DNA of 64,000 bases, from assembly GCA_017893485.1 (NCBI GenBank), contig CM030360.1, positions 146,698,249-146,762,248 of the forward strand, written 5' to 3'. Position numbers and translations under genes: made by a program. Below, in pieces: positions 33,508 through 43,848 of the stretch (its first letter is position 1; each line of letters opens with the position of its first letter). The DNA is from Hemerocallis citrina. Taxonomy: Eukaryota; Streptophyta; Magnoliopsida; Asparagales; Asphodelaceae. The notes under the pieces are model-generated. The model had not been told where the DNA came from. It saw nothing but the letters and a program-made list of their open reading frames with translations, and ran no database searches.

Positions 33508-34711
33508 GTAAGTCTTAAAATTGGTATTTTTAAAGAGATTATGTTACTTGAATGCATGAAAGACACGTACTAGTGTTTGTGAGTCTGCATTGTGGCTGTC
33601 GTCTATAAGCATTTCGTCTATGTTTCTTAAGTGGGCTATGATTAGAAAGAAAGGGCTGGAGTGGAGATCTGGAAACCCAAAATAGAGACATCTCGTTTAT
33701 TATAATCTACACTTATTGTTGGACCAACCCCCTCTTGCTGTTGTTGCTGATGTCTCTTTGTGTGCGTGTGTTGAAGAGAATGAAGGGATGAGAGAGAGAT
33801 GAGGAAAATGCCGCTATGTTAGCCTGGTGTATCCTCATTCTCTACCATCCCTCTTTCTGGCTCCATATATGGCTTCTATATTAAATTGGTTTCCTTCCAC
33901 GATGGCAATCCGTAATACTACACTTGATATGAGCCCATGTTCATAGCTGCGTCCTATTGCATACTCACAAACAACTAATACTTGTCGGCCTTGCATCGTA
34001 TGCCCAACCCCATTTTGGCACATAACCTGGTATAGATGACATTGTATGACCTGCAAACAAGGATTGTTCAGTCGTGTTGTTGTACTGATTTGGAGGAGGT
34101 GAAAATGGGACCATAAAATAGCTTAAGAAGACCATCAGGTTTGTGAAATAAGCTTCACTAACAGTGAAAGAAACTGGGGATGCTATGCAGCATACTTAGT
34201 TTGGAAGTGAACCCATTTTGTGTTAAAAAAACCATGCCGAAGATAGCAATCAGATGCATGAAATCAGCTTCTTTAACAGTATCTGAAAATGAAAATTTTT
34301 CATAATCTGAGCATATATGTTTCTTTAACAGTGACTGTGAACAATTGTTCTTAATTGGGCTGTGATTAGAAAGAGACGAGTTGGAGTGGAGATCTGGAAA
34401 CCCATATAGAGACATCTTGTTCATAATAATTTATTATTATTGTTGTTCTTGTCACTCTTGCTGTTGTTGCTGATGTCTCTATGTGTTCGTGTGCTGAAGG
34501 GAAAGAAGGGATGAGAGAGAGATGAGGAAAATGCCGCTATGTTAGCCTGGTGTATCCTCATTCTCTACCATTCCTCTTTCTGGCTTCTGTATTTGGTTTC
34601 CTTCCACGATGACAATTCCAGTTAAAACTACACTTGCTATGAGCCCTATTCGTATTTTTCTTCCATGAAGAATTGATCTATGACTACAATCTCCATTCAA
34701 AACCCAATTGT

Positions 34712-35025
34712 TCACTCAAACATGCCCCTTGTTTCTGAACTCAAACATCACATTAATAAACATCTTTTCTAATAATGGCTACACTTGTAGAAGCTCTCTC
34801 TAAGCCTCAATTCTTCAAGGTTTTGTTGCCTACTTCTTTACAGAAGCTGGTACTCTATTCTTCTTTAAAGAGAGGAGAATAGAGTACCAACTTCTGTAAA
34901 GAAGTAGGCAACAAAACCTTGAAGAATTGAGGCTTAGAGAGAGCTTCCACAAGTGTAGCCATTATTAGAAAAGATGTTTATTAATGTGATGTTTGAGTTC
35001 AGAAACAAGGGGCATGTTTGAGTGA
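34712..35025. repeat. Near-perfect inverted repeat (hairpin) carrying two copies of a B3-domain gene 5' fragment
   Basis: The arms (about 34712-34862 and 34875-35025) are ~150 bp each and meet at the palindrome CTTTAAAG with almost no loop. Over the outer ~145 bp only two bases differ. Each arm contains an ATG (34775 on plus, 34962 on minus) opening MATLVEALSKPQFFKVLLP, then TSLQKL. The motif KPxFFKVLLP and the spacing to QKL match the first beta strand of plant B3 domains of the REM type, normally followed by RIP, so the fragment stops at or near an exon end. About 60 bp of apparent 5' UTR is included. Transcription from either side would give a long double-stranded RNA. Confidence 0.75.
34775..34855 (+). 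pseudogene. Captured fragment of a B3-domain (REM-like) gene, left arm
   Basis: About 27 codons from the ATG through FFKVLLPTSLQKL. B3 domains bind DNA in plant transcription factors; only the first strand is present, so no function as a protein is expected. The right-arm copy (34962 down to about 34882) differs by two silent changes (GTA/GTG, CTG/TTG). Assignment rests on a short motif, so a chance match cannot be excluded. Confidence 0.5.
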
Positions 35026-35499
35026 TCTGTATTCCAAACAAGCTTCACTAATAGTGAAAGAAACTAGGGATGCTATGCAGCCTACTTAGTTTCTTTAACA
35101 GTGACTGAAAATTTCCATAATCTGAGCATATAAATTTTTCATAATCTGAGCATATATGTTTCTTTAACAGTGACTGTGAACAATTGTTCTTAATTGGGCT
35201 GTGATTAGAAAGAGACGAGTTGGAGTGGAGATCTGGAAATCCATATAGAGTCATCTTGTTCATAATAATTTATTATTGTTGTTGTTCTTGTCGCTCTTGC
35301 TGTTGTTGCTGATGTCTCTATGTGTTCGTGTGCTGAAGGGAAAGAAGGGATGAGAGAGAGATGAGGAAAATGCCGCTATGTTAGCCTGGTGTATCCTCAT
35401 TCTCTACCATTCCTCTTTCTGGCTTCTATATTTGGTTTCCTTCCACGATGACAATTCCAGTTAAAACTACACTTGCTATGAGCCCTATTCGTATTTTTC

Positions 35500-37880
35500 T
35501 TCCATGAACTGAGGATGGTATATAGGTACTGTCAATGTAATGGAGAAATTTTCATTTTCAGATACAGTCAATGTAACCTGATTGCAATCTTTGGCATGGT
35601 TTTTTTAACACAAAATGGGTTCACTTCCAAAATGAGTATGCTGCATAGCATCCCCAGTTTCTTTCACTGTTAGTGAAGCTTATTTCACAAACCTGATGGT
35701 CTTCTTAAGCTATTTTATGGTCCCATTTTCACTAACTGTTAGTGAAGCTGATTTCAAGCACCTGATTGTCTTCTTGGCATGTATGTTTTTATACCAAAAA
35801 TGGGTTCACTGTGGTCATCAGATATTATATAGGTACGTATGCCAAAATCCTCCGGCCGGATATGCACAACACTTGGGTTTTGCGATATGGTTGGGCTAAA
35901 AAAGTAGTAGAGCAACATATAAGCTCAGATGATGGAGAAATTTTCATTTTCAAATACTGTCAATGTAACCGGTTTTTTTAACACAAAATGGGTTCACTTC
36001 CAAACTAAGTATGCTGCATAGCATCCCCAGTTTCTTTCACTGTTAGTGAAGCTTATTTCACAAACCTGATGGTCTTCTTAAGCTATTTTATGGTCCCATT
36101 TTCACTAACTGTTAGTGAAGCTGATTTCAAGCACCTGATTGTCTTCTTGGCATGTATGTTTTTATACCAAAAATGGGTTCACTGTGAACTGAGGATATTA
36201 TATAGGTACGTATGCCAAAATTCTCCGGCCGGATATGCACAACACTTGGGTTTTGCGATATAGTTGGGCTAAAAAAGTAGTAGAGCAACATATAAGCTCA
36301 GATAATGGAGAAATTTTCATTTTCAGATACTGTCAATGTAACCTGATTGCAATCTTTGGCATGGTTTTTTTAACACAAAATGGGTTCACTTCCAAAATGA
36401 GTATGCTGCATAGCATCCCCAGTTTCTTTCACTGTTAGTGAAGCTTATTTCACAAACCTGATGGTCTTCTTAAGCTAGTTTATGGTCCCATTTTCACTAA
36501 CTGTTAGTGAAGCTGATTTCAAGCACCTGATTGTCTTCTTGGCATGTATGTTTTTATACCAAAAATGGGTTCACTGTGGTCATCAGATATTATATAGGTA
36601 CGTATGCCAAAATCCTCCGGCCGGATATGCACAACACTTGGGTTTTGCGATATGGTTGGGCTAAAAAAGTAGTAGAGCAACATATAAGCTCAGATGATGG
36701 AGAAATTTTCATTTTCAAATACTGTCAATGTAACCGGTTTCTTTAACACAAAATGGGTTCACTTCCAAACTAAGTATGCTGCATAGCATCCCCAGTTTCT
36801 TTCACTGTTAGTGAAGCTTATTTCACAAACCTGATGGTCTTCTTAAGCTATTTTATGGTCCCATTTTCACTAACTGTTAGTGAAGCTGATTTCAAGCACC
36901 TGATTGTCTTCTTGGCATGTATGTTTTTATACCAAAAATGGGTTCACTGTGAACTGAGGATATTATATAGGTACGTATGCCAAAAATCTCCGGCCGGATA
37001 TGCACAACACTTGGGTTTTGCGATATAGTTAGGCTAAAAAAGTAGTAGAGCAACATATAAGCTCAGATAATGGAGAAATTTTCATTTTCAGACACTGTCA
37101 ATGCAACCTGATTGCAATATTTGGCATGGTTTTTTTAACACAAAATGGGTTCACTTCCAAAATAAGTATGCTGCATAGCATCCCCAGTTTCTTTCACTGT
37201 TAGTGAAGCTTATTTCACAAACCTGATGGTCTTCTTAAGCTATTTTATGGTCCCATTTTCACTAACTGTTAGTGAAGCTGATTTCAAGCACCTGATTGTC
37301 TTCTTGGCATGTATGTTTTTATACCAAAAATGGGTTCACTGTGGTCATCAGATATTATATAGGTACGTATGCCAAAATCCTCCGGCCGGATATGCACAAC
37401 ACTTGGGTTTTGCGATATGGTTGGGCTAAAAAAGTAGTAGAGCAACATATAAGCTCAGATGATGAAGAAATTTTCATTTTCAAATACTGTCAATGTAACC
37501 GGTTTTTTAACACAAAATGGGTTCACTTCCAAACTAAGTATGCTGCATAGCATCCCCAGTTTCTTCTTTTGTTGTTAGTGAAGCTTATTTTCATGCATCT
37601 GATTGTGATCTTGGCATGTTTTTTTGACCAAAACGGGTTTACTGTGAACTGAGGATGCTATAGGTACGTATGCCAAAATCCTCCGGATACGCACAACAAT
37701 TGGGTTTTAGATTTAGTTGGGCACAGTGAATTAGTAGAGCAACATATAAGCTCAGATAATGGAAATTTTCATTTTCAGATACTGTTAATGAAGCTGATTG
37801 CCATCTTTGGCATGATTTTTTAACAAAAAATGGGTTCACTTCCAAACTAAGTATGCTGCTAGCATCCTCATTTTCTTTCA
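35500..37880. repeat. Higher-order array of CACTA repeat A, 765-bp dimers
   Basis: The block ATGGTCTTCTTAAGCTA starts at 35696, 36069, 36461, 36834 and 37226. The intervals are 373, 392, 373 and 392 bp, so two monomer variants alternate and the true period is 765 bp. The variants differ by ...GTGGTCATCAGATATT... against ...GTGAACTGAGGATATT... and by the ACCGG(T)5-6 or ACCTGATTGCAA junction. Further divergent units continue to about 37880. Repeated short open frames in it are by-products. Confidence 0.93.
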
Positions 37881-38689
37881 CTGTTAATGAAGCGTATTTC
37901 ATTAAGATCCAGGATGGCAAATTTTGACTGGGCTATGATTGGATTGTTTAGTGGATGTTGTCTATGTTCTTAATTGGGTTGTGATTAGAAAGAGTGGGCT
38001 CGAGTGGAGATCTGGAAACCCATATAGAGACATCTTGTTCATAATAATTTATTATTATTGTTGTTCTTGTCGCTCTTAAGGTGGTTGCTGATGTCTCTGT
38101 CTGTTCGTGTGCTGAAGGGAAATAAGGGATGAGAGAGAGATGAGGAAAATGCCGCTATGGTAGCCTGGTGTATCCAAAGTCTCTACCTTTCTTCTTTCTG
38201 TTTCCATTTCTGGCTTCTATATATATTTGGTTTCCTTCCACGATGACAGTTCCCTAAAAATACACTTGACATGAGCCCTATCTTATTTTTCTTATTTTTC
38301 TTATATTTGGTTTCCGTCCACGATGACAGTTTCATGGATTGTCTGAACAATCCATGAAGGACATGCTTAGATACTGAATTTTCATTTGTTTTATTGTTTT
38401 AGATAGTGAATATTCCCAATCAGAGGAGAATATAAAGGTTTCAAGTTAGATACTGAATTTTCATTTGTTTTGTTATTTTAGATATATTTAAAAACAAAAT
38501 TAAGTACTAGATTTTTAGCATTGCAATGTAATTATTTTACCTCTGTATATATCATTAACAATTCCATTTGCAGTTGGCACTTTGATCTTATAATTCGAGA
38601 TACAGGTAGTTCTTTTTGCAAGTTCAAAAAATATGTATATTCTGTATTGTGATCTACTGCTCAATTAAACTATTGTTTTTTTTTCACAG

Positions 38690-38731
38690 AGCGGTCGTCA
38701 AGATGAAGGAAATTCTGATGATCAAAGCTGA
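38690..38731 (+). pseudogene. Possible last exon of the gutted TNPA-like gene
   Basis: A strong acceptor (T-rich tract ending TTTTTTTTCACAG) precedes AGCGGTCGTCAAGATGAAGG. One frame gives a short hydrophilic tail SGRQDEGNSDDQS and a stop. Frame continuity with 33507 cannot be tested. Confidence 0.25.
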
Positions 38732-39169
38732 AGGTTCTTCGAGGGGTATGAATCTGCGGTCCTCCTTGCTGTTCTTATGTCCTCCTTGCTGTATGGTTGT
38801 TGTTCTTATGTCCTCTTCCTTGCTGTTGTTATGTCAGACTGGTTTTTTTTATGAGAGTTATGTCATACTTTGAATTTGGGATATTTTGGATATTTGTCAG
38901 ACTGGTTTGTTTGGATATTTTGGATGTTAGTCTCTATATTAATTTGTTAATTATGACACTGTTAATTAATCAATGAATTTGGACGTTGATATGACACGTG
39001 TGAAACTTGATTATCTTTAATTATTCTTGTGTTTGGTTGTGGTTTGCGCAGTAGTATGCAACGAAATTGATTGAATCAGTTGTGAGAATTAGTTTACAGG
39101 TTTTGTAAATGAAACTGTGAATTGAAATCGAACGGAAAAGCGGAGTATCGAAAATAAACGGGCATAGCC

Positions 39170-39733
39170 AGAACGGCGTTTTAAAAAACGGCGGTCTATA
39201 TAATTTAATTGTTGGAGTGTGTGATACACCGGCGTTTCAATGCACGCTGGCGAATGTTATCAGCTGTAACGGCACAGTCGTACACCGGCGTTTTATAAAC
39301 GCCGGCGTATATAACTACACCGGCGTTTTTTGGTAGCGCCGGTGTTCGTAAACAGGGAAAAGCAGGCGCTCATAAACACACATACACCGGCGTTTCTTGA
39401 CCGCCGGTATACTTTCGATCTACACCGGCGTTTTCATATACGCCGGTGAATGGATAAATACCGGCGGTTTACGACCGCCGGTGTATGTATATAGGTGCAC
39501 AAGAACGGCACCCAGAGACCGATATACACCGGCGTTTTATGACCGCCGGTGTAGTCCTAACATTTACCGGCGTCCACCAAAAACGCCGGTGTAGACCCCT
39601 TCGTTTCAGCGATGCCCGCTTCGGCGGCAGTTGGACCAGCGCTATTGTAAACGCCGGTGAAAGTTTCACCGGCGTAAAAAAACGCCGGTATAGACGTAAA
39701 AAAGCGCCGGGAAAGCTACTTTCTTTTGTAGTG
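39170..39733. repeat. 3' subterminal and terminal repeats of the CACTA element
   Basis: It is an array of ACACCGGCG/CGCCGGTGT pairs, mostly head to head around 4-12 bp of AT-rich spacer (for example TACACCGGCGTTTTATAAAC followed by GCCGGCGTA), ending in the inverted terminus TTTTGTAGTG at 39733. It is about twice as long as the 5' subterminal region. Confidence 0.9.
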
Positions 39734-40519
39734 AAACCTCGGGGCTAACTTCCCGCCTTTGCCAAATCGAACCACACCTTTACTGGGTGATACTTTCAGA
39801 AAGACGAAGTCACCAACCTCAAACTCAAGGTCCCTTCTCCGGTTGTCTGCATAGCTTTTCTGCCTGCTCTGAGCTTCTACCAACCTTTTCCTGATCAGAT
39901 CAATCTTCTCAGAAGTTTGCTGCACAAGCTCAGGACCAAACAACTGACGCTCCCCAACTTCAAACCAACAAACAGGAGTCCTGCACTTCCTGCCATTCAA
40001 AGCTTCGTACGGCGCCATCCAGATGCTATCCTGAAAACTGTTGTTGTAGGCAAACTCTACCAAACGTAAATGCCTTTCCCAACTGCCTCCAAAATCTAGT
40101 ATACAACACCGAAGCATATCCTCAAGAATACGGTTGACTCTCTCGGTCTGCCCATCGGTTTGCGGATGAAAAGCAGTGCTGAAATTTGTCTTGGTACCCA
40201 AAGCTGTCTGAAGACTCCTCCAGAGTTGCCAAGTAAACCGCGCATCTCGATCAGACACAATAGTTGACGGAACACCATGAAGTCGGACAATCTCGCCAAC
40301 ATACAACTCAGCCAACTTGTCCATCGAAGCAGTGAGTTTCATCGCCAAAAAGTGAGCGGACTTGGTCAGTCGATCGACTATAACCCAAATCGCATCATTG
40401 CCTTTAGGACTCTTAGGCAATCCCGTAATGAAATCCATACTGATGTTATCCCACTTCCATTCTGGAATAGGTAACGGTTGTAATAGATCTCCGGGTCTCT
40501 GATTTTCGGCTTTGACTTG
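39734..40519 (-). pseudogene. Tekay-like integrase core (minus-strand copy), split by the CACTA insertion
   Basis: This is a DDE integrase with Asp in [15 protein letters not shown], Asp in [10 protein letters not shown] and Glu in [11 protein letters not shown]. The C-terminal segment [19 protein letters not shown] then KGGKLAPRF is cut at 39734; the next residues (FIGPYKM) lie across the CACTA at 26708-26687, where the LTR begins abruptly. The chromodomain expected for this lineage is missing. A TAG at 40520-40522 (for CAG) precedes the segment. Confidence 0.88.
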
Positions 40520-40522
40520 CTA

Positions 40523-41516
40523 ACAAACCTCACACTTTGCCACAAAATCAGCCACATCCCGCTTCAAACCTGACCACCAGAAATGCTGTTTGATGTCTTT
40601 GTACATCTTAGTACTCCCAGGATGTACTGACAAAAGAGTAGCATGCGCCTCCTGAAGAATACTTTCTTTCAGGTCCGCCTGATTTGGAACACACAGCCTA
40701 TCTCCGAAACCAAAGCACTCCATCCCTGATTTGAAATCCGGGCAACCTGCTAGCACAAAACTGCTCATTCATTTCCAAAATATCAGCATCAACCTCCTGA
40801 CTTGCAATGATCCTACCATTCAGTGTAGGCTGAAGCCTCAACTGAGGCAAAGATGCTCCCAATCCTTGCAAGACAACCTCAATACCTGCTCGATCCAATT
40901 CCTCAATCAGATGCTTCTGAGTCGTAATCAAACTGGCTAAACTGCTATTGCGACTAAGTGCATCAGCAACAACATTAGCCTTTCCAGGATGATATTTGAT
41001 CTCAGGTCGCATGTCCTCAAGCACTTCCAACCATCTCCGCTGCCTCAAATTCAGATCCCTCTGCTGATAAATGTACTTCAAACTCTTGTGGTCCGTGTAC
41101 ATGTTCAACTTCTCACCGTACACGTAGTGCCTCCACTGCTTCAGGGCAAAGATAATCGCAGCCAACTCTAGATCATGAGTCGGGTAATTCTTCTCATGCG
41201 GTCGTAGTTGCCTAGACCCATAAGCGATTACTCTTCCCTCTTGTAATAAGACACAACCAAGCCCACGATGTGAAGCATCTCTATAAACATCGTACTCAAC
41301 ACCTGCTCTAGGCAAAGCCAAAATAGGTGCAGTAGTCAGTTTCTCTTTCAATTCCTGAAAGCTCGCCTCACATGGCTCAGTCCACTTGAATTTCACATTC
41401 TTCTTGGTCAGTCCAGTAAGCGGCACGGCTATCTGAGCATAACCTTGAATGAATCTCCTGTAGTATCCAGTCATTCCAAGAAAACTTCTGACTTCCTTCA
41501 CTGTAGTAGGCCTAGC
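40523..41516 (-). pseudogene. Tekay-like RT end, RNase H and integrase zinc-binding domain (minus-strand copy)
   Basis: RNase H shows [16 protein letters not shown] (Asp), [16 protein letters not shown] (Glu) and [11 protein letters not shown] (Asp). Then come [16 protein letters not shown] and, after a single-base frameshift near 40705 in GGTTTCGG, the integrase HHCC region: HATLLSVHPGSTKMYKDI, HFWWSGLKRD, KCEVC. It is bounded upstream by TAG at 41517-41519, where the plus-strand relative has TGG (Trp), and downstream by TAG at 40520. Confidence 0.88.
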
Positions 41517-41519
41517 CTA

Positions 41520-42764
41520 ATCTCTCACTGCCTCTATCTTCTGAGGGTCAGTTGCCACTCCCTCCTTAGAGAGGATGTGACCTAGGAATGCCACTTCAGA
41601 TTTCCAGAAATCACACTTGGATAACTTGGCATACAACTTCTGCTCTTCCAGCTTCTTCAAAACTGCTGCTAGATGCTCGGTGTGCTCCTCCTCTGACTTG
41701 GAGTACACGAGAATATCGTCGATAAACACCACGACGAAAGAATCAATGAACGGCCTCAGAACTCTATTCATCAAATCCATGAAGATTGCGGGTGCATTCG
41801 TCACTCCAAATGGCATAACTAAGAATTCGTAATGCCCATGTCGAGTTCTAAATGCAGTTTTGTGCACATCTTCAACTTTCACTCGAACCTGGTGATATCC
41901 TGATCGAAGATCTATTTTGGAGAATACAGCTGCTCCTTGTAGACGATCGAACAAGTCATCAATTCGAGGAATAGGATACTTATTCTGAACAGTGACCTTA
42001 TTCAGCTCCCGGTAATCGATACACATTTTCATCGATCCATCCTTCTTCTTTACCAAAAGCACTGGTGCTCCCCAAGGTGACGCACTAGGTTGAATGAAGC
42101 CTTTCTCCAACAGTTCCTCAATCTGCCGTTTCACCTCATCCTGTTCCACTGGAGCCATCCTATATGGTGCCTTAGAAATGGGTGCACTTCCCGGTTGAAC
42201 AGTGATGCTGAACTCTACATCACGATGTGGGGGTAACCCAGGAAAATCATCCAAGAACACAGTTGGATAGTCCCGAACTACAGGAATCCCTTGTACTTCC
42301 ACAGGAGTCTCTTCCTTGCGGATAGCTGCCACCAGCCTAGAACACTTCTGCTTCTCTTGGAAAGTGACTTCAGGTCCATCTGGAGCCTTCACTGTTACCG
42401 TCTTGGTCTTACATTCGATGCTTGCACTGTACACCGCCATCCAATCAATGCCAATGATAACATCGACTCCCATGATAGTCAGCTCGATCAGATCAATCCC
42501 AAAGATTCGATCTCCAATCACAATCTCGCAATCAGCGTAATACCGATCAGTGGTTAAAGTTTCCCCTGATGTAGTAGCTACTGCCAAGATCTTGCCTGGA
42601 AAAGTCTTCGGTTCAACTCCCAACACTTTAGCAAATTTAGGAGACACAAAAGTATGAGAGGATCCAGTATCGAACAACACAACAGCTTTCATTCCATTAA
42701 GATAAAGTTCGCCAGTGATGACATGATCAACCTCATCAGCATCAGCTTTCGTCAAGGCAAATAC
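41520..42764 (-). pseudogene. Tekay-like protease and reverse transcriptase (minus-strand copy)
   Basis: The frame is open from just after the gag stop. The protease shows [30 protein letters not shown] and [14 protein letters not shown]. The RT shows [48 protein letters not shown] and [18 protein letters not shown] with the Asp pair, then [17 protein letters not shown]. It ends at a TAG (41517) replacing Trp in VRDWARP. The gag part upstream is in the same frame, separated only by one TGA. Confidence 0.9.
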
Positions 42765-43703
42765 TCACCCTGGTTGGTACGGTCTCTTCCCAGTCTGCTG
42801 CATTGGTACATTGCGATTACCATTCCGTGGTTTGAGACATTGAGATTGGTAATATCCCGTTTCACCACAGTTGAAGCAAGTTACTGCAGGAGGTCTCACC
42901 ACATTGTTCCCAGGTCCTCCAGCCACACTAATAGCGTTCGCCCCTGTCGGTTTGAACCTTTGTGCAGATGGTTGTCCCTTGAAACTCCCAGAATTGGCGG
43001 GCCTCTTTCCAGACTGCCAGTTGTTCCTCCGATTCTGAACAACGTGGAACTGCTCCATGTCTGCTTCCGTCGCTGCTGCTCTCTTGACCAACTTGTCAAA
43101 TCTTCTGATACCAAGAGGTATCATCCGGGACCTCAAGCTCGGTCTCAATCCATGCTCGAACTTACGAGCCTTCTTAGCCTCATCCATCACTAATTCTGGA
43201 GCATACCTAGAGAGCTGAGTAAACTTGGTCTCGTACTCTCTCACTGACATGCCGCCTTGCTGTAGTGACAGAAATTCCATAGCCTTCTTCTCTTGAACAT
43301 CGGAGGGGAAATAGTGACTGCGGAATTCTTCCAGAAATTCCTCCCAGCCAAGAACTATGCCTCCCATGGTCCTCTTCATCGACTGCCACCACACAGCCGC
43401 ATCCTTCTCAAATTGCAGAGTCGCCAACGTCACCTTACTGCCTTCAGGGGTCTCCAGCACTTCAAAGATCGTCTCCACTTGACGAATCCAGTTGTCAGCC
43501 GCATCAGGGTCTGACTTCCCTTCGAATACAGGTGGTTTCATTCGTTTGAACGATTCCACGAGTTTAATCGCTTTGGGCACCGGATTCGCAGGTCCCCTTC
43601 CTTGGTTCTGGTTCATAGCCGCGGCGTTGAGCATCTGATAGACTCTCGCAAGTTCTGTTTCCAGATCCAGACCTTCCCCGTTTCTAGCTCCTCTTCTAGC
43701 CAT
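42765..43703 (-). pseudogene. Tekay-like gag (minus-strand copy), 312 residues, zinc knuckle mutated
   Basis: The ATG at 43703 (MARRGARNGEGLDLETELAR) matches the start used in the plus-strand copy. The capsid region includes MKPPVFEGKSDPDAADNW, AAVWWQSMKRTMGG, FLEEFRSHYFPSDVQ and ELVMDEAKKARKFEHGL. The nucleocapsid knuckle reads CFNCGETGYYQSQC, where the histidine of CCHC is Tyr (CAC to TAC is a C-to-T change). The frame ends with TGA at 42765-42767 after PYQPG and continues in the same frame into protease, so the original was probably one gag-pol polyprotein. Confidence 0.88.
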
Positions 43704-43848
43704 ATTCTGATGCAAAAGATCCATTAAATTCGAAGTATAAGACATGAATTTTAAATCAACTTGCATTTCATTAATTTCCAAACTTTATACATTCGAATTG
43801 AAAAACATTTCTTGACATCAGAATGAAAATAGTAGAAGCTACAACAGT

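Larger units (their letters stand above)
33620..38290. repeat. Dispersed CACTA repeat B, four copies
   Basis: A unit of about 310 bp with GTGGAGATCTGGAAACCC, then CTCTTGCTGTTGTTGCTGAT, GAGAGAGATGAGGAAAATGC and TTGGTTTCCTTCCACGATG, occurs at about 33625-33930, 34355-34665, 35195-35510 and 37970-38290. Copies two and three flank the inverted repeat at 34712-35025. The minus strand of the first copy has a 73-codon open frame preceded by a TTTGCAG tract (34056-33835), which I cannot assign. Confidence 0.88.
26709..39733 (+). mobile_element. CACTA (En/Spm-type) DNA transposon, 13,025 bp, TSD AAA
   Basis: The left end is CACTACAAAAGATACTGC. The right end, read in reverse, is CACTACAAAAGAAAGTAGC. 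Both ends are flanked by AAA (26706-26708 and 39734-39736), the 3-bp duplication expected for CACTA. Removing it rejoins the integrase frame of the host retroelement exactly (KLAPR + FIGPYK). It contains palindromic subterminal repeats at both ends, a 5' UTR with a long intron, an intact TNP2-type gene, a remnant of a second gene, and several kilobases of dispersed repeats plus an inverted repeat with a captured gene fragment. Confidence 0.93.

Noticed and set aside
33835..34056. A 73-codon minus-strand frame preceded by a TTTGCAG acceptor-like tract in CACTA repeat B
   Set aside because: It looks mildly coding, but I recognise no family, the other copies of repeat B do not keep it, and there is no second exon. 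It could be another captured fragment, but this is unsupported.
35696..37429. Repeated open frames starting MVFLSYFMVPFSLTVSEADF
   Set aside because: They recur once per monomer of CACTA repeat A. They end where the DNA repeat varies and have no family resemblance.
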